A stretch of 64,000 bases of DNA from assembly GCA_028697715.1 (NCBI GenBank), contig JAQVDS010000004.1:1-64000 (forward strand), given 5' to 3'. The translations under genes were made by a program, and so were the position numbers. Source of the stretch: Acidithiobacillus sp. GTDB taxonomy: Bacteria; Pseudomonadota; Gammaproteobacteria; Acidithiobacillales; Acidithiobacillaceae. Under the pieces are notes generated by a model. That model made no database searches. It saw only the letters and a program-made list of their open reading frames with translations, and was not told the DNA's origin. Shown here piece by piece: positions 26,685 through 36,577 of this stretch (position 1 is the stretch's first letter; every line of letters starts with the position of its first letter).

Positions 26685-27965
26685 TCAGCCCTCACTGCCT
26701 ATGCCAGCGCGAGCACCAATCAGGTCCTGAAACCCGATCTTCTGTTCTTCCACTGTAACACGCTCCAGCAGCCAGTCCACTACCGCATCCTCAAGGACCA
26801 TCGATTCCAGATTTTCCATCCGTTCCTGATCCTTGCGGTACCAGGCCATGAACTCACGTGGGTCTTCGTACTGCTCGGCCATTTCCGCCAAGGCCTGCTC
26901 CATTTTTGCGCTTGCTGCACGCAGTTGCTGCTGGCGCGCCAATTCGGAGAGGATAAGACCCAGGCGCACGCGCTTTTCCACTTCGGCAGCCTGCTCCGCA
27001 CTGAGTTCACCCTCTCGACCCTGCTTTTGCCGCTCCGCCTCCCGATCGAGCAACGCCTTGGGCACTTCGATTGCGTTGGCGGCCAGCACTTCCTGCATCA
27101 GCCCTGCCTTGAGCTGCTGACGGCTGAGTCGCTCGGCTTCGCGCTGCAGATTGGCACGCACCTCTTCCTGCAGGGTCGCCACGTCTCCATCTTCGATACC
27201 CAGGGAGCGCGCGAACTCGCTGTCCAGCTCGGGTAGTCGTGGCGCGGCAACGTCCTTCATCCGCACCAGAAAATCCGCCATTTTGCCAGCCAGTTCAGCC
27301 ACCGGATAGTCTGCCGGGAAGGGGACGGCAACCTGCTTTTCCTCTCCTGCAGACATCCCGATCAAGGCATTTTCCATCTCCGGCAAAAGACGTCCCGCGC
27401 CGATGAGAACCGGATAATCATCCATGCTCCCGCCAGCAAAGGGTTCGCCATCGATCTTGCCAACGAAATCGATCAACACGCGATCCTGGGCCTGCGCCGG
27501 CCGTTGCACCGAGACGTAGTCCTGGCGCTGCTGGCGCATGACGGTGAGCGTGCGTTCGACGTCTTCGTCGGTAATTTCCACGACATTGCGCGTCAGCGAG
27601 GCGCTGGGCGTCTGCGGGATAAACTCTGGGTAGACTTCGACCACAGCGGTAAAGATCAGGTCCTGCCCCAGCACGCCCTGCTCGACGTTAACGTCAGGCC
27701 GCGCCACCGGGCGCAGTTCGTGGCTGCGCAGGGCATTGGCATAATGTTCGTTGATCAACTCGTCGAAGGCCTCGAGCAAGGCATCACGTCCAAACTGGCG
27801 CTCGACCACCGGCATCGGTACCTTGCCCGGGCGAAACCCCGGCAAGCGGGCATGTTTTGCCTTGTGGCGCAGGGATTCCTTGTAGTGTGCTTCGAGATCG
27901 GCGGCAGGCACCGTAAAACGCATATGCCGCTGCAACGGCGCATCGGCTGGGGTACTCAACTCCAT
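26685..27965 (-). CDS. tig: Trigger factor
   Basis: A 426-aa ribosome-bound chaperone: N-terminal ribosome-binding domain with LPGFRPGKVPMPVVERQFG (family signature GFRxGKxP), a central FKBP-type prolyl isomerase domain (QDRVLIDFVGKIDGEPFAGGS), and a long helical C-terminal domain. ATG at 27965 with AAGGAT before it gives the usual length; the upstream in-frame start at 28001 adds an atypical stretch. It is the first gene of the tig-clpP-clpX cluster. Confidence 0.96.
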   Translation of the reverse strand: MELSTPADAPLQRHMRFTVPAADLEAHYKESLRHKAKHARLPGFRPGKVPMPVVERQFGRDALLEAFDELINEHYANALRSHELRPVARPDVNVEQGVLGQDLIFTAVVEVYPEFIPQTPSASLTRNVVEITDEDVERTLTVMRQQRQDYVSVQRPAQAQDRVLIDFVGKIDGEPFAGGSMDDYPVLIGAGRLLPEMENALIGMSAGEEKQVAVPFPADYPVAELAGKMADFLVRMKDVAAPRLPELDSEFARSLGIEDGDVATLQEEVRANLQREAERLSRQQLKAGLMQEVLAANAIEVPKALLDREAERQKQGREGELSAEQAAEVEKRVRLGLILSELARQQQLRAASAKMEQALAEMAEQYEDPREFMAWYRKDQERMENLESMVLEDAVVDWLLERVTVEEQKIGFQDLIGARAGIGSEG

Positions 27966-28038
27966 GACTTGATCCTTTCTCTGCTGTGTTTCCATGGTCA
28001 AAGGACCATCCTAAGACCTTGACCGAATTTGCTCAACT

Positions 28039-28644
28039 TCAACGCAAGCCGCGACTCCCGGGCTTGACCGCCGGTGAACCCGCGGCACAGAGGGGACAAT
28101 TGGCCGCCTCCCAGGTCTGCACGGGCAAACGAAGCAGCGGATAATACGGCACTCCGTCGAAATCCGGAATGCCCCCACTGCTACGGTCGATGATCGCCGA
28201 TACTGCCAGTACTTTTGCCCCACTGGCCTGCACCACGGCGATGCATTCGCGGGTGGAGCCACCGGTAGTGGTAATGTCTTCGACTACCAGAACCCCTTCT
28301 CCGGGATTGAGGGCAAAGCCACGCCGCAGGCACATCTGCCCGCCTTCCCGCTCGGTAAAGAAGGCGCGCACCCCCAAGGCCCGCCCGCACTCATGGGCAA
28401 CGATGACCGCGCCCATGGCCGGACCGACAACCGCAGTGATCTGTGCACGCAATGCCGCGGGGATACCGGCGACCATCGCCTCGGCAACCTGAGCAGCGTG
28501 CTCGGGGTGCTGCAAAACCCGAGCCGATTGCAGATAGGTATCGCTATGCAAACCCGAGGAAAGCAAAAAGTGACCGTGCAGAAGGGCGCCATCCTGTTCA
28601 TAGAGGGCGACAAGTTGATCGGGATTGAGCATTGGCTTCACCAT
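28039..28644 (-). CDS. pyrE: Orotate phosphoribosyltransferase
   Basis: A 201-aa enzyme converting orotate and PRPP to OMP. The PRPP-binding motif is GVLVVEDITTTGGSTREC, and the earlier GHFLLSSGLHSDTYLQ segment is typical of the family, as is VGPAMGAVIVAHECGRAL. The C-terminus has a CPLC pair, seen in some bacterial PyrE. It follows pyrF by 27 nt on the same strand, giving the last two steps of UMP synthesis together. Confidence 0.95.
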   Translation of the reverse strand: MVKPMLNPDQLVALYEQDGALLHGHFLLSSGLHSDTYLQSARVLQHPEHAAQVAEAMVAGIPAALRAQITAVVGPAMGAVIVAHECGRALGVRAFFTEREGGQMCLRRGFALNPGEGVLVVEDITTTGGSTRECIAVVQASGAKVLAVSAIIDRSSGGIPDFDGVPYYPLLRLPVQTWEAANCPLCAAGSPAVKPGSRGLR

Positions 28645-28671
28645 TTATCGATTCTCCACAATGGAACGGGC

Positions 28672-29370
28672 CTACCGTACACTCGCCGCGGCCATATCGG
28701 CAACGATTGAGGCGACGACGGCACCGGGATCGGTCGCGGCCGTAATCGGTCTTCCAATCACCAAGTAATCAGCGCCTTGGGCCAGAGCCGCAGCGGGGGT
28801 AAGGACACGCCGCTGGTCGTCTCGGGCAAAGCCCGCGGGACGAATTCCCGGTGTAACGCGTAGCAAAGCCGGCAGCTCCTGCCGCAATTGCCCAGCCTCT
28901 TGGGCAGAGCATACAACACCGGCAAGCCCGGTCTCCGCTGTCAGTGCGGCGAGCCGCCGCACCTGTTCGGCGGGCTTGCTGTGGCAACCAATCTCTTCCA
29001 GATCAGCAGCATCCAGACTGGTGAGGACAGTAACGGCAATCAGCAGCGGCGGTGCAGCGCTGACGGACACGGCCTCCCGCGCTGCTTCAAGCATTGCCCG
29101 CCCGCCGCTGGCATGCACATTGAGCATCCACACACCCAGCTCGGCTGCCGCCCGACAGGCTCCGGCGACAGTTGCCGGGATGTCATGAAACTTCAGATCC
29201 AAAAATACCTGAAAGCCGCGCGCCTGCAGATTTTCCACCACTGTCGGGCCGGCGCGGGTAAACAGCTCCTTGCCGACCTTTACCCGGCATTGTTGCGGGT
29301 CGAGGCGATCGGCCAGAGCGAGGGCCGATGGAGCATCCGGAAAATCGAGAGCTACGATGAGTGGGGTCAT
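28672..29370 (-). CDS. pyrF: Orotidine 5'-phosphate decarboxylase
   Basis: A 232-aa TIM-barrel enzyme starting [17 protein letters not shown], with the catalytic Asp-Lys-Asp cluster in [14 protein letters not shown] and the phosphate loops VTPGIRPAG and [14 protein letters not shown]. It makes UMP. The ATG overlaps the lapB stop (ATGA), implying coupling of the outer-membrane regulator gene to pyrimidine synthesis genes. Confidence 0.95.
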   Translation of the reverse strand: MTPLIVALDFPDAPSALALADRLDPQQCRVKVGKELFTRAGPTVVENLQARGFQVFLDLKFHDIPATVAGACRAAAELGVWMLNVHASGGRAMLEAAREAVSVSAAPPLLIAVTVLTSLDAADLEEIGCHSKPAEQVRRLAALTAETGLAGVVCSAQEAGQLRQELPALLRVTPGIRPAGFARDDQRRVLTPAAALAQGADYLVIGRPITAATDPGAVVASIVADMAAASVR

Positions 29371-30512
29371 GCCACCAGTCCTCCGCTGCGAAAGGTGTCC
29401 CAATGGCGACAGCTGGGGCAGCGCCAATAAAATTCTGCGGTCTGGTAGCCGCACTGCTGGCAGTGAAAGAGCCCGTCGGCAAGGGGCAATTCCGCAATCG
29501 CCCGCTGCATTTGTGGTACGACGGCGGCGGCATCGCCGCCGGCACGCAGATAGAGTTGCAGGACGACACGATCATCGCCGTCTCGCAGCTTATCCCGCAG
29601 CAACGCGATAACCTTCGCGTCTCCTTCCACCTGGCGGACGGCCTCCATAAGCCGCGGCAGCAGGAGAGAGGCACTGTCTGCCAGAGTCAGCAATTGCGCA
29701 CGCCAAGCGCGGCAATCCAGCGACGCTTCGCAGTTGCGCAGGGTTTCCAGATATGGAACCAGAATCTGCGCCAAGACCGCGAATCGGTCAGTCTGCAATA
29801 GTGTCGACCAATGGCGCGCCGCAATTTCCCAATCACGTTGCCCATAGGCAATACGGCCACGCAGCAGAACGAGCCGTGGACACTGCGCATCTGCGCGTTC
29901 CGCTTCGCTCAGATAGGTTTCAATGGCTTCATTGCGCCGCAGCCCCTCTTCCGCTAGCTCACAGTAGAGCAAGGCAATAATCCGGCTCTGTCCCGTCTGG
30001 CCACACTCGCGCAATGCTCGCCGTGTGCGTATGGCCTGCTCCCAGTCGCCGCCCAACTCATAGACCTCCGCCAGGAGTTCGCGCGCCAGCAACGAGTCAC
30101 TGTCCTTGCGCAACAATTCTACCAGAATCGCTTCAGCACGATTGAGGATTCCGGCTTTGAGATAGTCACGGGCCATTTCCAGCAGCACTTCCTGCTTGCC
30201 TACGAGGTCCAGCTCTTGCTGATCGAGCAGATGTTGATGCACGCTGAGCGCGCGTTCTAGCTCGCCGCGGCGTCGGAACATGCGCCCCAGGGCCAGCAGC
30301 AGCTCGGAACTCTCCGGGTAGCGGCGCAGGGCGTCGAGGAAGGTTTTGACCGCCTCGTCGTTGCGTTCGCCAAGAAGGTGTCCCAAGCCTTGCACATAGG
30401 CACGAGGCAATGGAACTGGCGTCGGGCGACGGACACGACGGGCGGAAACCCACCAACCTGCCAAAAAGGCGATTGGAAGCAGCAGAAACAGGGCCAGGGT
30501 CAGCGTACCCAT
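29367..30512 (-). CDS. lapB: LapB (YciM), LPS assembly regulator
   Basis: A 381-aa protein: N-terminal membrane anchor ([19 protein letters not shown]), a run of TPR helices ([42 protein letters not shown] and onward), and a C-terminal rubredoxin-like zinc ribbon with two CxxC pairs (CQQCGYQ, CPSC). LapB directs FtsH to degrade LpxC and so balances lipopolysaccharide synthesis. The position between ihfB and pyrF is conserved in gammaproteobacteria. Confidence 0.94.
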   Translation of the reverse strand: MGTLTLALFLLLPIAFLAGWWVSARRVRRPTPVPLPRAYVQGLGHLLGERNDEAVKTFLDALRRYPESSELLLALGRMFRRRGELERALSVHQHLLDQQELDLVGKQEVLLEMARDYLKAGILNRAEAILVELLRKDSDSLLARELLAEVYELGGDWEQAIRTRRALRECGQTGQSRIIALLYCELAEEGLRRNEAIETYLSEAERADAQCPRLVLLRGRIAYGQRDWEIAARHWSTLLQTDRFAVLAQILVPYLETLRNCEASLDCRAWRAQLLTLADSASLLLPRLMEAVRQVEGDAKVIALLRDKLRDGDDRVVLQLYLRAGGDAAAVVPQMQRAIAELPLADGLFHCQQCGYQTAEFYWRCPSCRHWDTFRSGGLVA

Positions 30513-30526
30513 GGCAGCGACAGCAA

Positions 30527-30823
30527 CTACCTTACGGACGCAGGGGCGTAGTCGACCTGCTCACGCAACTCCTTGCCGGCCTTGAAATGCGGCACCCGTT
30601 TTTCCGGCACTCTTACCGATTCGCCAGTGCGAGGATTGCGCCCCACCTTCTCCGGACGAATATGCAGGGAAAAGCTCCCGAAGCCCCGGATCTCGATCCG
30701 TTCATCCTGCTGCAAGGCGTCGCTCAGATATTCGAGAATATGGCGAGTGGCATTTTCAATATCCCGCGGCGGCAATAGTGGGTGTTTCGCACTGATATAT
30801 TTGATCAATTCTGACTTTGTCAT
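30527..30823 (-). CDS. ihfB: Integration host factor beta subunit
   Basis: A 98-aa HU/IHF-family protein starting MTKSELIKYISAKHPLLP, with IEIRGFGSFSLHIRPEKVGRNPRTGE (DNA-bending arm with RNPRTG) and VPHFKAGKELREQV. It is immediately downstream of rpsA as in E. coli, which supports ihfB over hup. Upstream in-frame codons to 30886 were rejected as they do not match the family start. Confidence 0.95.
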   Translation of the reverse strand: MTKSELIKYISAKHPLLPPRDIENATRHILEYLSDALQQDERIEIRGFGSFSLHIRPEKVGRNPRTGESVRVPEKRVPHFKAGKELREQVDYAPASVR

Positions 30824-30899
30824 TGGCAATCCTCCCAATCTGCAGGAAAGAAGCAGGCCATCGAACATGGCACGCCCGATGGCCACCCAGAAGGCGAAC

Positions 30900-32612
30900 T
30901 CAGCCCTCTTCTTCCTGCTTGCGCTTGAGCTGCTCCTTGATCAGGTCGCCGAGGCTCGTGGTGCCGGTGGCGGCACTGCGCGCATACTGCTGTACCAGGG
31001 CTGACTGGTCTTCCGAAGATTGGCTGTGCACTGCTTCGCGCGCCTTGCTGCCCAAGGTCAAGCTGCGATTTTTCCGGTCCACCACGGCGATCGCCACGCG
31101 CACCGGGCTTCCCTCTTGCAGCTGCGTACCCTTGGCAATCTCGCGCGTGGGGAGAAACCCTTCGACCCCTTCCGCCAGACGCACCAGGGCACCCTTACCG
31201 TCGACGCTAATGACTTCGCCATCGAGCATCTCGCCCTTGTCATTTGCCGCCACAAACTGAAGGAATGGATCGTTTTCGAGCTGTTTGATGCCCAGGCTGA
31301 TACGCTCCCGTTCCGGATCGATACTGAGCACTACGGCATCCACCGAGTCGCCTTTCTTGAAGTCGCGAACGGCCTCTTCGCCGGGGCGGTCCCAGGACAG
31401 GTCGGAGAGATGGATGAGACCGTCAATGCCGCCGTCCAGACCAATGAACACGCCAAAGTCGGTAATGCTTTTGATCTGCCCGGATACCCGGTCGCCCTTC
31501 TGGAAGTTGTTGGAAAAGTCTTCCCACGGATTGGGGAGACATTGTTTGATGCCCAGGGAGATGCGGCGACGATCTTCGTCGATATCGAGTACCATGACCT
31601 CCACTTCCTGGCCCAGATGCAGCGCCTTGGCCGGATTGACGTTCTTGTTGGTCCAGTCGATCTCGGAGACGTGCACCAGGCCCTCGACGCCGTCCTCGAT
31701 TTCGACAAATGCACCATAGTCGGTGATATTGGTGACCTTACCAAAAATACGCGTGCGTTCGGGGTAGCGACGGGCGATGTCCTGCCAAGGATCGGCACCC
31801 AACTGCTTCATGCCCAGGGAGATGCGACCACGCTCGCGGTCGAACTTAAGGACGATGACCTTAACCTCGTCACCGGCGTTGACCACTTCGCTGGGATGCT
31901 TAACGCGACGCCAGCCCATGTCGGTGATGTGCAGCAACCCGTCGATGCCACCCAGATCGATGAAGGCACCATAGTCGGTAAGATTCTTGACCACACCTTG
32001 CAGAATCGCACCCTCCTGGATACTTTCCAGCAGCTGACCGCGCTCAGCGCTCTGCTCCTGCTCGACCACTGCACGCCGCGAAACGACAACGTTGTTGCGC
32101 TTGCGATCGAGCTTGATGATCTTCATCTCCAGCTCTTTACCTTCCAGATAGGCAACATCCCGCACCGGACGCACGTCCACCAAAGAGCCGGGAAGGAAGG
32201 CACGCACACCGTCGATGCTGACGGTAAAGCCGCCCTTCACCTTGCCGGTGAGGAAGCCCTTGACCACCGCATTCTCGGCAAAGGCCGCCTCGAGCTCTTC
32301 CCAGGTCTTGGCGCGCCGCGCCTTCTCGCGCGACAGGCGGGTTTCACCCATGCCATCTTCGACGGACTCCAGACAGACCTCTACCTGGTCACCAACCTGG
32401 ACTTCCAGGGCGCCCTCGGCATTACGAAACTGCTCGGCGGGAATGGGCCCTTCGGATTTGAGGCCGACATCGACCATGACGATGTCGTTATCGACCCGGG
32501 TCACGGTACCGACGAGCAAGTCACCGGGCTTGAGGCCCTGGGAGCTTTCACTTTCGGCAAAGAGTTCGGCAAAACTGGGTTCGGACTGCACTTCACTGTG
32601 TAGGGTGGTCAT
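30900..32612 (-). CDS. rpsA: Ribosomal protein S1
   Basis: A 570-aa protein with six S1 OB-fold repeats; four show the typical opening with a D-x-G-x-[FV][VI] core, for example [45 protein letters not shown] and [21 protein letters not shown]. The first two degenerate repeats bind the ribosome, the rest mRNA. It is located between cmk and ihfB, the conserved order. A long antisense frame opposite it is an artefact of codon composition. Confidence 0.97.
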   Translation of the reverse strand: MTTLHSEVQSEPSFAELFAESESSQGLKPGDLLVGTVTRVDNDIVMVDVGLKSEGPIPAEQFRNAEGALEVQVGDQVEVCLESVEDGMGETRLSREKARRAKTWEELEAAFAENAVVKGFLTGKVKGGFTVSIDGVRAFLPGSLVDVRPVRDVAYLEGKELEMKIIKLDRKRNNVVVSRRAVVEQEQSAERGQLLESIQEGAILQGVVKNLTDYGAFIDLGGIDGLLHITDMGWRRVKHPSEVVNAGDEVKVIVLKFDRERGRISLGMKQLGADPWQDIARRYPERTRIFGKVTNITDYGAFVEIEDGVEGLVHVSEIDWTNKNVNPAKALHLGQEVEVMVLDIDEDRRRISLGIKQCLPNPWEDFSNNFQKGDRVSGQIKSITDFGVFIGLDGGIDGLIHLSDLSWDRPGEEAVRDFKKGDSVDAVVLSIDPERERISLGIKQLENDPFLQFVAANDKGEMLDGEVISVDGKGALVRLAEGVEGFLPTREIAKGTQLQEGSPVRVAIAVVDRKNRSLTLGSKAREAVHSQSSEDQSALVQQYARSAATGTTSLGDLIKEQLKRKQEEEG

Positions 32613-32672
32613 AAAATTCGCTAAACCTCGTGATGGAGCGCTGCTCTGCCCCGATACATTCTGTAACTGCCA

Positions 32673-33374
32673 TCATTGGCAACAAAAAAACTCCCCGAGG
32701 GCGTCATGCGTCCACCCTTCGAGGACCCGAAAAGTCTGTTCAATGGTCTGACCGCTATTATCCAGGATACGCGCATCCGGTGCAGGCACCAGAGGCGCGA
32801 CACTGCGCTCGCGGTCACGACGATCGCGTTCGGCGATCTCCCTTTCAACCTGCGCGAGAGTAGCACTAGCTCCCTGTTCTAGCAACTGTTTTAGGCGCCG
32901 CTTGGAACGTTCTTCGACACTTGCAGTGATAAATACCTTGAGGGGCGCATCAGCGAACACCACCGTCCCCATATCGCGACCGTCGGCCACCAGACCGGGC
33001 GGCTGGCGGAAATCCCGTTGTCGTTGCAGCAGTGCGCGACGCAGATCCGCAATCACGGCCAGTTGCGAAGCACGCTGTCCCGCCTCGGCGCTACGTAATT
33101 CCTGGGTGACATCCTCGCCATTGAGAAACGCATGGGTCTCACCGTCCTGTTCTGCAAAATGCAACGGCAGGTCCAGCGCCAGGCCAATCAGTGCCGCTTC
33201 ATCTAGAGGCTGCGCTTGGAGCAGGCCAGCACGCGCCGCAGCCAGCCCCATGGCGCGATAGATCATGCCACTGTCGAGCAGATGCCATCCGAGGCGCGCG
33301 GCAAGCAGTCGGCTGAGGGTACCCTTGCCGACGCCCCCAGGGCCATCAATGGTGATGACCGGAACGTCGCTCAT
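32673..33374 (-). CDS. cmk: Cytidylate kinase
   Basis: A 233-aa (d)CMP kinase: P-loop IDGPGGVGKGTLS at the N-terminus, LLDSGMIYRAMGLAA, GLVADGRDMGTVVF and the lid EIAERDRRDRER. Its ATG overlaps the aroA stop (ATGA). It supplies CDP/dCDP. The aroA-cmk-rpsA-ihfB order is widely conserved. Confidence 0.96.
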   Translation of the reverse strand: MSDVPVITIDGPGGVGKGTLSRLLAARLGWHLLDSGMIYRAMGLAAARAGLLQAQPLDEAALIGLALDLPLHFAEQDGETHAFLNGEDVTQELRSAEAGQRASQLAVIADLRRALLQRQRDFRQPPGLVADGRDMGTVVFADAPLKVFITASVEERSKRRLKQLLEQGASATLAQVEREIAERDRRDRERSVAPLVPAPDARILDNSGQTIEQTFRVLEGWTHDALGEFFCCQ

Positions 33375-34681
33375 GAGACCACCTGCGCCAGATCCAGGCC
33401 CGCCTGGCGGGCAAGCGCGGGGAAAGTGGGAAACGAGGTAGCAACATTTTCGCAATCCAGGATCTGGATCGCTCCTTGGGCACGCAAGGCAGCCATGGCG
33501 AAGGACATGGCGATGCGATGATCACCGTGGCTGTCCACTGTTCCCCCACCTATTTGGCCACCGTCGATGCGCGCGCCATCGGCGGTTTCCTCCACCACAA
33601 TCCCCAGATTCCGCAATCCCGCTGCCATCACCGCGATGCGATCGCTTTCCTTGACGCGCAGCTCTTCCGCCTCGCGCACCCGCGTCTGCCCATCGGCGCA
33701 GGCGGCGGCGATAAAGATCGCCGGAAATTCGTCGATGGCCAGGGGCACCAGACGCGGCGGAATATCGATGCCGCGCAGCTGGCTGGAACGCACCCGAATA
33801 TCCGCCACCGCTTCGCCCCCTACCTCACGCAACTGAGTGAGGTCGATACGCGCGCCCATGCGGGTTAGGATCTCGATGACGCCAGTGCGGGTGGGATTGA
33901 TACCGACATTTTCCAATAGCAGGTCAGAGTCTGGGGCGATGGTCGCGCCGAGCAGAAAGAAGGTGGCCGAGGAGATATCGGCAGGCACGTCGATGCATTG
34001 TCCTGCCAAGCGCCCGCCCCCTTGCAGACAGGCGCGCGAGGGCTCCTGGGTGAGGCTATAGCCAAAGCCGCGCAGCATGCGCTCACTGTGATCACGGGTG
34101 GGAGCCGGTTCGCGCACACAGGTCTGGCCCTCGGCGTACAGACCCGCCAGCAGGATTGCCGACTTTACCTGGGCGCTCGCCATCGGCAGGGTATAGTCGA
34201 TGCCGTGCAGCCGCGTACCCTCGATCTGCAACGGGGCCTTGCCCTCTTTGGACGTGATCCGTGCCCCCATGACCTGCAAGGGGTCGATCACCCGCCCCAT
34301 GGGGCGCCGATGCAGACTCTCATCACCTACCAGGGTGCTGGGAAAGTCTTGCCCCACCAGCACCCCCGCCAAGAGGCGCATGGCGGTACCGGAGTTCCCA
34401 CAGTCGAGGGGTTTTACCGGCGCGCGCAGTCCGTGCAGACCAACCCCCTGGATCCGCAGCTTGCCGTCGTTCGGCCCGTCGATCTGCACGCCCATGGCGC
34501 GGAATGCAGCGATGGTAGCCAGGACATCTGCGCCTTCCAGAAGGCCACTGACTTCCGTCACTCCCTCGGCCAGGGCACCGAGGATGACGGCGCGATGGGA
34601 AATCGATTTATCCCCCGGAACGCGCAGGCGCCCGCGCAAGACGCCGCCGGGCTGGACGAGATACTGCATGGACTGCCTCAT
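33371..34681 (-). CDS. aroA: 3-phosphoshikimate 1-carboxyvinyltransferase (EPSP synthase)
   Basis: A 436-aa enzyme of the shikimate pathway. Substrate-binding motifs are visible: VPGDKSISHRAVILGALAEG, LDCGNSGTAMRLLAG, ESLHRRPMGRVIDPL and the late EELRVKESDRIA. The region near residue 96-101 (GNSGTA) has the standard class I-type Gly. The ATG overlaps the tyrA stop as ATGA; a start at MQYLVQ, four codons later, is also possible. Confidence 0.96.
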   Translation of the reverse strand: MRQSMQYLVQPGGVLRGRLRVPGDKSISHRAVILGALAEGVTEVSGLLEGADVLATIAAFRAMGVQIDGPNDGKLRIQGVGLHGLRAPVKPLDCGNSGTAMRLLAGVLVGQDFPSTLVGDESLHRRPMGRVIDPLQVMGARITSKEGKAPLQIEGTRLHGIDYTLPMASAQVKSAILLAGLYAEGQTCVREPAPTRDHSERMLRGFGYSLTQEPSRACLQGGGRLAGQCIDVPADISSATFFLLGATIAPDSDLLLENVGINPTRTGVIEILTRMGARIDLTQLREVGGEAVADIRVRSSQLRGIDIPPRLVPLAIDEFPAIFIAAACADGQTRVREAEELRVKESDRIAVMAAGLRNLGIVVEETADGARIDGGQIGGGTVDSHGDHRIAMSFAMAALRAQGAIQILDCENVATSFPTFPALARQAGLDLAQVVS

Positions 34682-35556
34682 GACGAAGGAAAGCGAAAAC
34701 GGGAGCGGGCCTGTTGTCCGCGACTCAGACTGACAAACAAAGGAGCAGGGTCTTCCCCAGCCAAGACTCCGTCGAGCCGCGCCAGAGCCTCTCGCAGACG
34801 CGCCATTCGAGCTCGCACGGCGGCGCGATTCTGCCAGAGGATGTCGGCCCAGAGCCGAGGGTCACTCGCGGCAATGCGGCTGAAGTCGCGCAAGCCACCG
34901 CCCGCCAGCAGGGCCAGCTCCGGCTCTTCCCCGAGGAGCTCGAGATAGGCAAAGGCGAGGAGGTGTGGCAGGTGACTGGTCGCTGCCAGGGCAGTGTCGT
35001 GGGTCGCAACATCGAGGTGTAGGACTTCGGCACCAAGTGCTGTCCAAAAACCGGTCAGACGCTTATCAACCTCTGCGTCGGTTACGGAACCCTGACACAG
35101 AATGCAACGGTAATCCCGGTAGAGATCTGCGTGTGCCGCCGCAAAACCGTGCTGCTCCGCACCGATGAGCGGGTGCGAAGATTGATAGCGCGCCCCCAGC
35201 AGCGCCTCTCCCTTGGCGACATTGTTCGCCTTGACACTCGCCAGGTCGGTGACGACGGCCGCCAGCGGCAAGTTCTCGGCTGCCAGCGCGAAATACGCCG
35301 ATAACACCGCGGGTGGCACCGCCAGGACCAGGAGGTCGACCGCGCCGAAAGACAAATCCGCGGGGTCTTCGCAAATCTCGTCAAACACCGCGCCATCGTG
35401 TCCCTGCGCGCTGCTCGCCAGTTCCAGATCCGTTGCCGAGCCACCTGCTCCCTGCAATATCCCGGTATATCCCCGCGCCCGTAACGCCAGCGCCAGGCTC
35501 CCTCCCATCAGCCCCAGGCCAACGATGGCGATGCTCTGGAAGGGAAACGTGGACAT
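34678..35556 (-). CDS. tyrA: Prephenate/arogenate dehydrogenase
   Basis: A 292-aa NAD(P)-dependent enzyme of tyrosine synthesis: Rossmann motif IAIVGLGLMGGSLALALRARG, catalytic-region SSHPLIGAEQHGF and HDTALAATSHLPHLLAFAYLE, which carries the conserved His. No chorismate mutase domain is attached; that activity is in pheA. Whether prephenate or arogenate is preferred cannot be read. ATG at 35556 follows the aroF stop directly (TGAAATG); an upstream start at 35574 would overlap it. Confidence 0.93.
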   Translation of the reverse strand: MSTFPFQSIAIVGLGLMGGSLALALRARGYTGILQGAGGSATDLELASSAQGHDGAVFDEICEDPADLSFGAVDLLVLAVPPAVLSAYFALAAENLPLAAVVTDLASVKANNVAKGEALLGARYQSSHPLIGAEQHGFAAAHADLYRDYRCILCQGSVTDAEVDKRLTGFWTALGAEVLHLDVATHDTALAATSHLPHLLAFAYLELLGEEPELALLAGGGLRDFSRIAASDPRLWADILWQNRAAVRARMARLREALARLDGVLAGEDPAPLFVSLSRGQQARSRFRFPSS

Positions 35557-35557
35557 T

Positions 35558-36574
35558 TCAGAGTTCGCGGCCAATGGCCTCGGCCAGCTTGCGCAGATCA
35601 GCCATCAGGATTTTGAGCTGTTCGGGGCTCAGTGCCTGATCGGCGTCACACCAGGCCTCTTCCGGGCAGGGATGCGACTCGATGAGCAGACCGTCGGCCC
35701 CAGCAGCGATGGCGGCCTTGGCCAGGGCAGGCACCAGCCAGGCCTTGCCGCCGGCATGACTGGGATCGACAATGACCGGCAGATGGGTCTCCTTCTTGAG
35801 GAAGGAGATAGCGGTAACATCGAGGATATTGCGGTAGCTGGTCTCGAAGCTGCGGATGCCGCGTTCGGCAAAGATGATGCGGTGATTGCCGTGGGCGGCG
35901 ATGTATTCAGCGGCCATCAGCCATTCTTTGACGGTGGCGCTCATGCCCCGTTTGAGGATGATGGGCACTTCCAGGCGACCAACCTCTTTGAGCAGGTCGA
36001 AATTCTGCATGTTGCGGGTGCCGATCTGGATGACGTCGACCCGCTTTTCCAGGAAGAGATCGATTTTGCGCACATCCATCAGTTCGGTAACGATGGGCAG
36101 ATTGAAGGCGTCGGCGGCGTCGCGGAAAAAGTCGAGCCCCTCATCCCCCACCCCCTGAAAGGTGTAGGGACTGGTACGCGGCTTGAACGCACCACCCCGC
36201 ATCAAGCGACAGCCGGCCGCCTCGACTGCCTCCGCCGCATGGCGCATCTGCTCCGGCGTTTCCACCGAGCAGGGGCCGGCGATTACCTGAATCTGCTTGC
36301 CGCCAAATGGGATTCCGCGGACTTCGACGATACTGTCACTGGCCTTGAATTCACGGCTGACGAGTTTATATGGTTTGAGAATGGGCATGACCTGTTCCAC
36401 GGCGGGCAAGGACTCCAACATCCCCTCGGCAATCAGCCGCTCGTCGCCAATGAGGCCAACCACGGTCCGCTCGGAGCCATTGCTGACCATGGGTTGCAAT
36501 CCCAGTTCGCGGATCCGTCGCAGCAATTGCTCGCGTTGCTCGGCAGTTGCCTGGGGTTTGACGATGACGATCAT
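35558..36574 (-). CDS. aroF: DAHP synthase, type I-beta
   Basis: A 338-aa enzyme making 3-deoxy-D-arabino-heptulosonate 7-phosphate, first step of aromatic synthesis. It has the N-terminal ferredoxin-like domain (MIVIVKPQATAEQREQLL) characteristic of the I-beta class, and a barrel with VIAGPCSVETPEQM, RGGAFKPRTSPYTFQG, IQIGTRNMQNFDLL, ILKRGMSAT and VIVDPSHAGG. The N-terminal domain is often a feedback sensor. It lies between hisC and tyrA with gaps of 1-3 nt. Confidence 0.95.
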   Translation of the reverse strand: MIVIVKPQATAEQREQLLRRIRELGLQPMVSNGSERTVVGLIGDERLIAEGMLESLPAVEQVMPILKPYKLVSREFKASDSIVEVRGIPFGGKQIQVIAGPCSVETPEQMRHAAEAVEAAGCRLMRGGAFKPRTSPYTFQGVGDEGLDFFRDAADAFNLPIVTELMDVRKIDLFLEKRVDVIQIGTRNMQNFDLLKEVGRLEVPIILKRGMSATVKEWLMAAEYIAAHGNHRIIFAERGIRSFETSYRNILDVTAISFLKKETHLPVIVDPSHAGGKAWLVPALAKAAIAAGADGLLIESHPCPEEAWCDADQALSPEQLKILMADLRKLAEAIGREL

Positions 36575-36577
36575 GAT

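Noticed and set aside
31020..32603. 527-codon plus-strand frame opposite rpsA
   Set aside because: Antisense shadow of rpsA; repeats in it simply reflect the S1 repeats.
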